A stretch of 7,444 bases of DNA, from positions 1-7,444 of the forward strand of contig SMVS01000107.1 in the NCBI GenBank assembly GCA_004357435.1. The letters run 5' to 3'. Positions 5,860 to 7,444 of this stretch are shown here, piece by piece. The stretch's first letter is position 1; every line of letters begins with the position of its first letter. The notes under the pieces are model-generated. The model was not told the origin of the DNA. It did not search any database and saw only the letters and a list, made by a program, of their open reading frames with translations. Origin of the DNA: Nitrospina sp. GTDB lineage: Bacteria > Nitrospinota > Nitrospinia > Nitrospinales > Nitrospinaceae. The translations under genes were made by a program, and so were the position numbers.

Positions 5860-6858
5860 TCAGGAATCGGTTTTGGGAGGGAGGTGGTGCGTTTCTACGG
5901 ATTCCTTGAACTTGCCGAAGTTGATGTAACAGGTGTCACAGCTGTCGGGAAACACGGTCACGATGACGCCCTTTTTGATTTGTTTGGCCAGCTCGAGAGC
6001 CGCCACCATGGCCGCCGCCGAAGAGTGACCGACCAGAATGCCTTCCTCCTTTTCCAGCGTTGCGACCATGTCATAACTTTTCTCGGTGGCCACGCTGATT
6101 TTTCCGTCCAGAGTCGACTCGTCATAAATTCCCGGCACAATGGAAGAACCCATGTGCTTGAGGCCTTCAATGCCGTGCAACTCTTCTGCCGGTTCGACGG
6201 CGTAACATTTGATTTTTGGATTCAGTTCCCGCAGGCGGCGGCTGTTGCCCATGATGGTGCCGCCGGTGCCGATCCCCGCGCAGAAATGGGTGACCCGGCC
6301 ATCGGTCTGCTTCCAGATTTCGGGCGCGGTGTGCAGGTAATGCGCTTTCCAGTTGGAAGGATTGTTGTACTGGTCCGGCATGAAATAGATGTCGCGGTTA
6401 TTTTCGTAAATCTCACGAGCCAGAATGATGGCGCCGTCAGAACCCTCGAACGGACTGGAGGTGACAATTTCAGCGCCGTAAAAATCGGCCATCTGGCCTT
6501 TGCGGTCCTTGACCGCGTTGGCCGGCATCACCAGTTTCACGCGGTAGCCCTTGATTTTTCCGATCAGCGCATAAGCTACACCAGTGTTACCGGAGGTGGA
6601 GTCGAGAATGATTTTATCGTGGGTGAGTTCGCCGGAGGCTTCGCCGTCTTCGATCATCTGCAACGCCGGCCGCGCTTTCACGGAACCGCCGGCATTGCGC
6701 CATTCCGCCTTGGCATAAATCTCAACGTCCGGGAACTCTTTCCCTAAACTGCGAATGGGAATGATCGGCGTGTTGCCGATTTTTCTCAATACCGAGGCGT
6801 TGACGATTACCGGGCAGGAGGGTGCCTGCACGGCTTCTGAAATTTTAATTTTGGTCAT
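5860..6858 (-). CDS. cysM: CysM-type PLP-dependent cysteine synthase
   Basis: This 332-residue fold-type II PLP enzyme belongs to the cysteine synthase/cystathionine beta-synthase family. It should exchange the acetyl or phosphate group of an activated serine for sulfide or a protein-bound thiocarboxylate to make cysteine. Key elements are NAGGSVKARPA (55-65), with PLP lysine Lys61, substrate loop STSGNTG (87-93), phosphate-binding loop GIGTGGT (195-201) and GHSSAAA (277-283). Usual members read NPxGSxKDR, so Ala56 and Ala62 are unusual. A C-terminal PDSCDTCYINFGKF (304-317) puts a CxxC where relatives have PDxGxRYLS. Lys234 in EGLKHM may sit near the Arg that favours O-phosphoserine in mycobacterial CysM, but this needs an alignment. 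ATG 6858 fits the family N terminus. A TTG at 6915 would add 19 residues, and neither has a clear ribosome binding site. It lies between a MoeB/ThiF-like gene and a ferredoxin gene on the same strand. Confidence 0.88.
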   Translation of the reverse strand: MTKIKISEAVQAPSCPVIVNASVLRKIGNTPIIPIRSLGKEFPDVEIYAKAEWRNAGGSVKARPALQMIEDGEASGELTHDKIILDSTSGNTGVAYALIGKIKGYRVKLVMPANAVKDRKGQMADFYGAEIVTSSPFEGSDGAIILAREIYENNRDIYFMPDQYNNPSNWKAHYLHTAPEIWKQTDGRVTHFCAGIGTGGTIMGNSRRLRELNPKIKCYAVEPAEELHGIEGLKHMGSSIVPGIYDESTLDGKISVATEKSYDMVATLEKEEGILVGHSSAAAMVAALELAKQIKKGVIVTVFPDSCDTCYINFGKFKESVETHHLPPKTDS

Positions 6859-6934
6859 GGCTATAATTTTATATGAACTCTTGAAGAAAGGCTCCCCTTC
6901 CGGCAAAGTGGGCAACCGTTCTTTATTTTAACTC

Positions 6935-7444
6935 TCAGGAAATCCCACAAATTTCTTCATAATCAACCAACTCCGTGATGGTCGGGTGTTCACCGCATAC
7001 AGCGCACTCGACATCCCGCTTTAATTTTAATTTTCTGAATTCGGTCTCCAGCGCGTCGTAGATCAGCAAACTGCCCGTCAGAGGTTTGCCGATTCCCAGA
7101 ATCAGTTTTAAAGTTTCCACTGCCTGGATGTTGCCGATGATCCCCGCCAGCACGCCCAGCACGCCGCCTTCCTGGCAATTCGGTACCAGACCCGCCGGCG
7201 GCGGTTCGGGATACAAGCACCGGTAGCAGGGACCGGCCTTCGGTTGAAACACCGTGGCCTGGCCTTCGAACCGGAATATACTGCCGTGGATGTTGACCTT
7301 GTTCATGAAAACGCAGGCGTCGTTGATGAGGAAACGGGTCGGAAAATTATCGGAGCCGTCCACAATGTAATCGTAGTTTTCAAACAGGGCGCGGATGTTC
7401 TGCGAGGTGAGCCTTTCATTGAACGTCGTCACCTGTACATCCGG
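6935..7444 (-). CDS. moeB: MoeB/ThiF/HesA-family E1-like adenylyltransferase (partial)
   Basis: The C-terminal 169 residues are present; the N-terminal nucleotide-binding part lies beyond the right edge, and the frame is open to the boundary. Enzymes of this family adenylate the C-terminal Gly-Gly of small sulfur carriers (MoaD, ThiS or CysO) so that sulfur can be loaded. Visible here are YDYIVDGSDNFPTR, with the conserved Asp of the active site (Asp32 of the visible part, like Asp130 of E. coli MoeB). Also visible are zinc-site pairs CYRC (73-76) and CAVC (147-150), PNCQEGGVLG with the family Cys, AVETLKLILGIG, and the closing ELVDYEEICG. The protein stops there, so unlike MoeZ it has no C-terminal rhodanese domain. 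It is the first visible gene of the minus-strand cluster, 76 nt before the chosen cysM start. Which carrier it serves cannot be told; moeB, thiF and a cysO-activating role are all possible. Confidence 0.85.
   Translation of the reverse strand, partial: PDVQVTTFNERLTSQNIRALFENYDYIVDGSDNFPTRFLINDACVFMNKVNIHGSIFRFEGQATVFQPKAGPCYRCLYPEPPPAGLVPNCQEGGVLGVLAGIIGNIQAVETLKLILGIGKPLTGSLLIYDALETEFRKLKLKRDVECAVCGEHPTITELVDYEEICGIS

Noticed and set aside
5884..6747. Long 287-codon plus-strand open frame
   Set aside because: It is antisense to cysM, whose family motifs are unmistakable. Its translation is His/Phe/Val-rich without recognisable domains, typical of a shadow frame in GC-biased coding DNA.

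Overview
The window reads as an ordinary stretch of a diderm (Gram-negative) bacterial chromosome of moderate GC. The evidence is an RlpA-type lipoprotein with a clean lipobox, dense gene packing with ATGA and short-gap junctions, and no phage, IS or CRISPR signal. The gene mix (ZIP transporter, heterodimeric ABC exporter, RlpA, thioredoxin-fold 2Fe-2S ferredoxin, CysM and MoeB/ThiF-like E1) would suit a Nitrospinota or deltaproteobacterial-type genome. That placement is a guess from impression, not a derived result.

Layout, plus strand. The first ~170 bases are AT-rich. They hold the possible 3' end of an upstream gene and a 34-codon ORF joined to it by a TAATG overlap. A candidate sigma70 promoter (184-211) and a ~175-nt leader with strong predicted stem-loops then precede a ZIP-family metal transporter gene (394-1116). 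After 51 nt come two half-transporter ABC exporter genes (1168-2916 and 2913-4721), which overlap by ATGA. Their motifs form the asymmetric pair typical of heterodimeric exporters: the first has Asp for the catalytic Walker B Glu and an intact LSGGQ, the second has the Glu and a degenerate LSLGQ. A short region with a candidate promoter, a hairpin and a good ribosome binding site leads into rlpA (4816-5457), whose best start is an internal GTG.

Layout, minus strand. Converging on rlpA is a tight cluster read right to left: a MoeB/ThiF-like E1 adenylyltransferase (5' end outside the window), a CysM-type PLP cysteine synthase, and a 2Fe-2S ferredoxin. An E1-like enzyme next to a CysM recalls sulfur-carrier-protein-dependent cysteine synthesis, as in the mycobacterial CysO/MoeZ/CysM system. 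The carrier protein, if present, would lie beyond the right edge.

I did not find a wholly new system. The best leads are the structured leader of the ZIP gene, the non-canonical ZIP metal-site residues with an adjacent Cys/His loop, the CxxC in the C-terminal part of CysM, and the E1-CysM-ferredoxin association.
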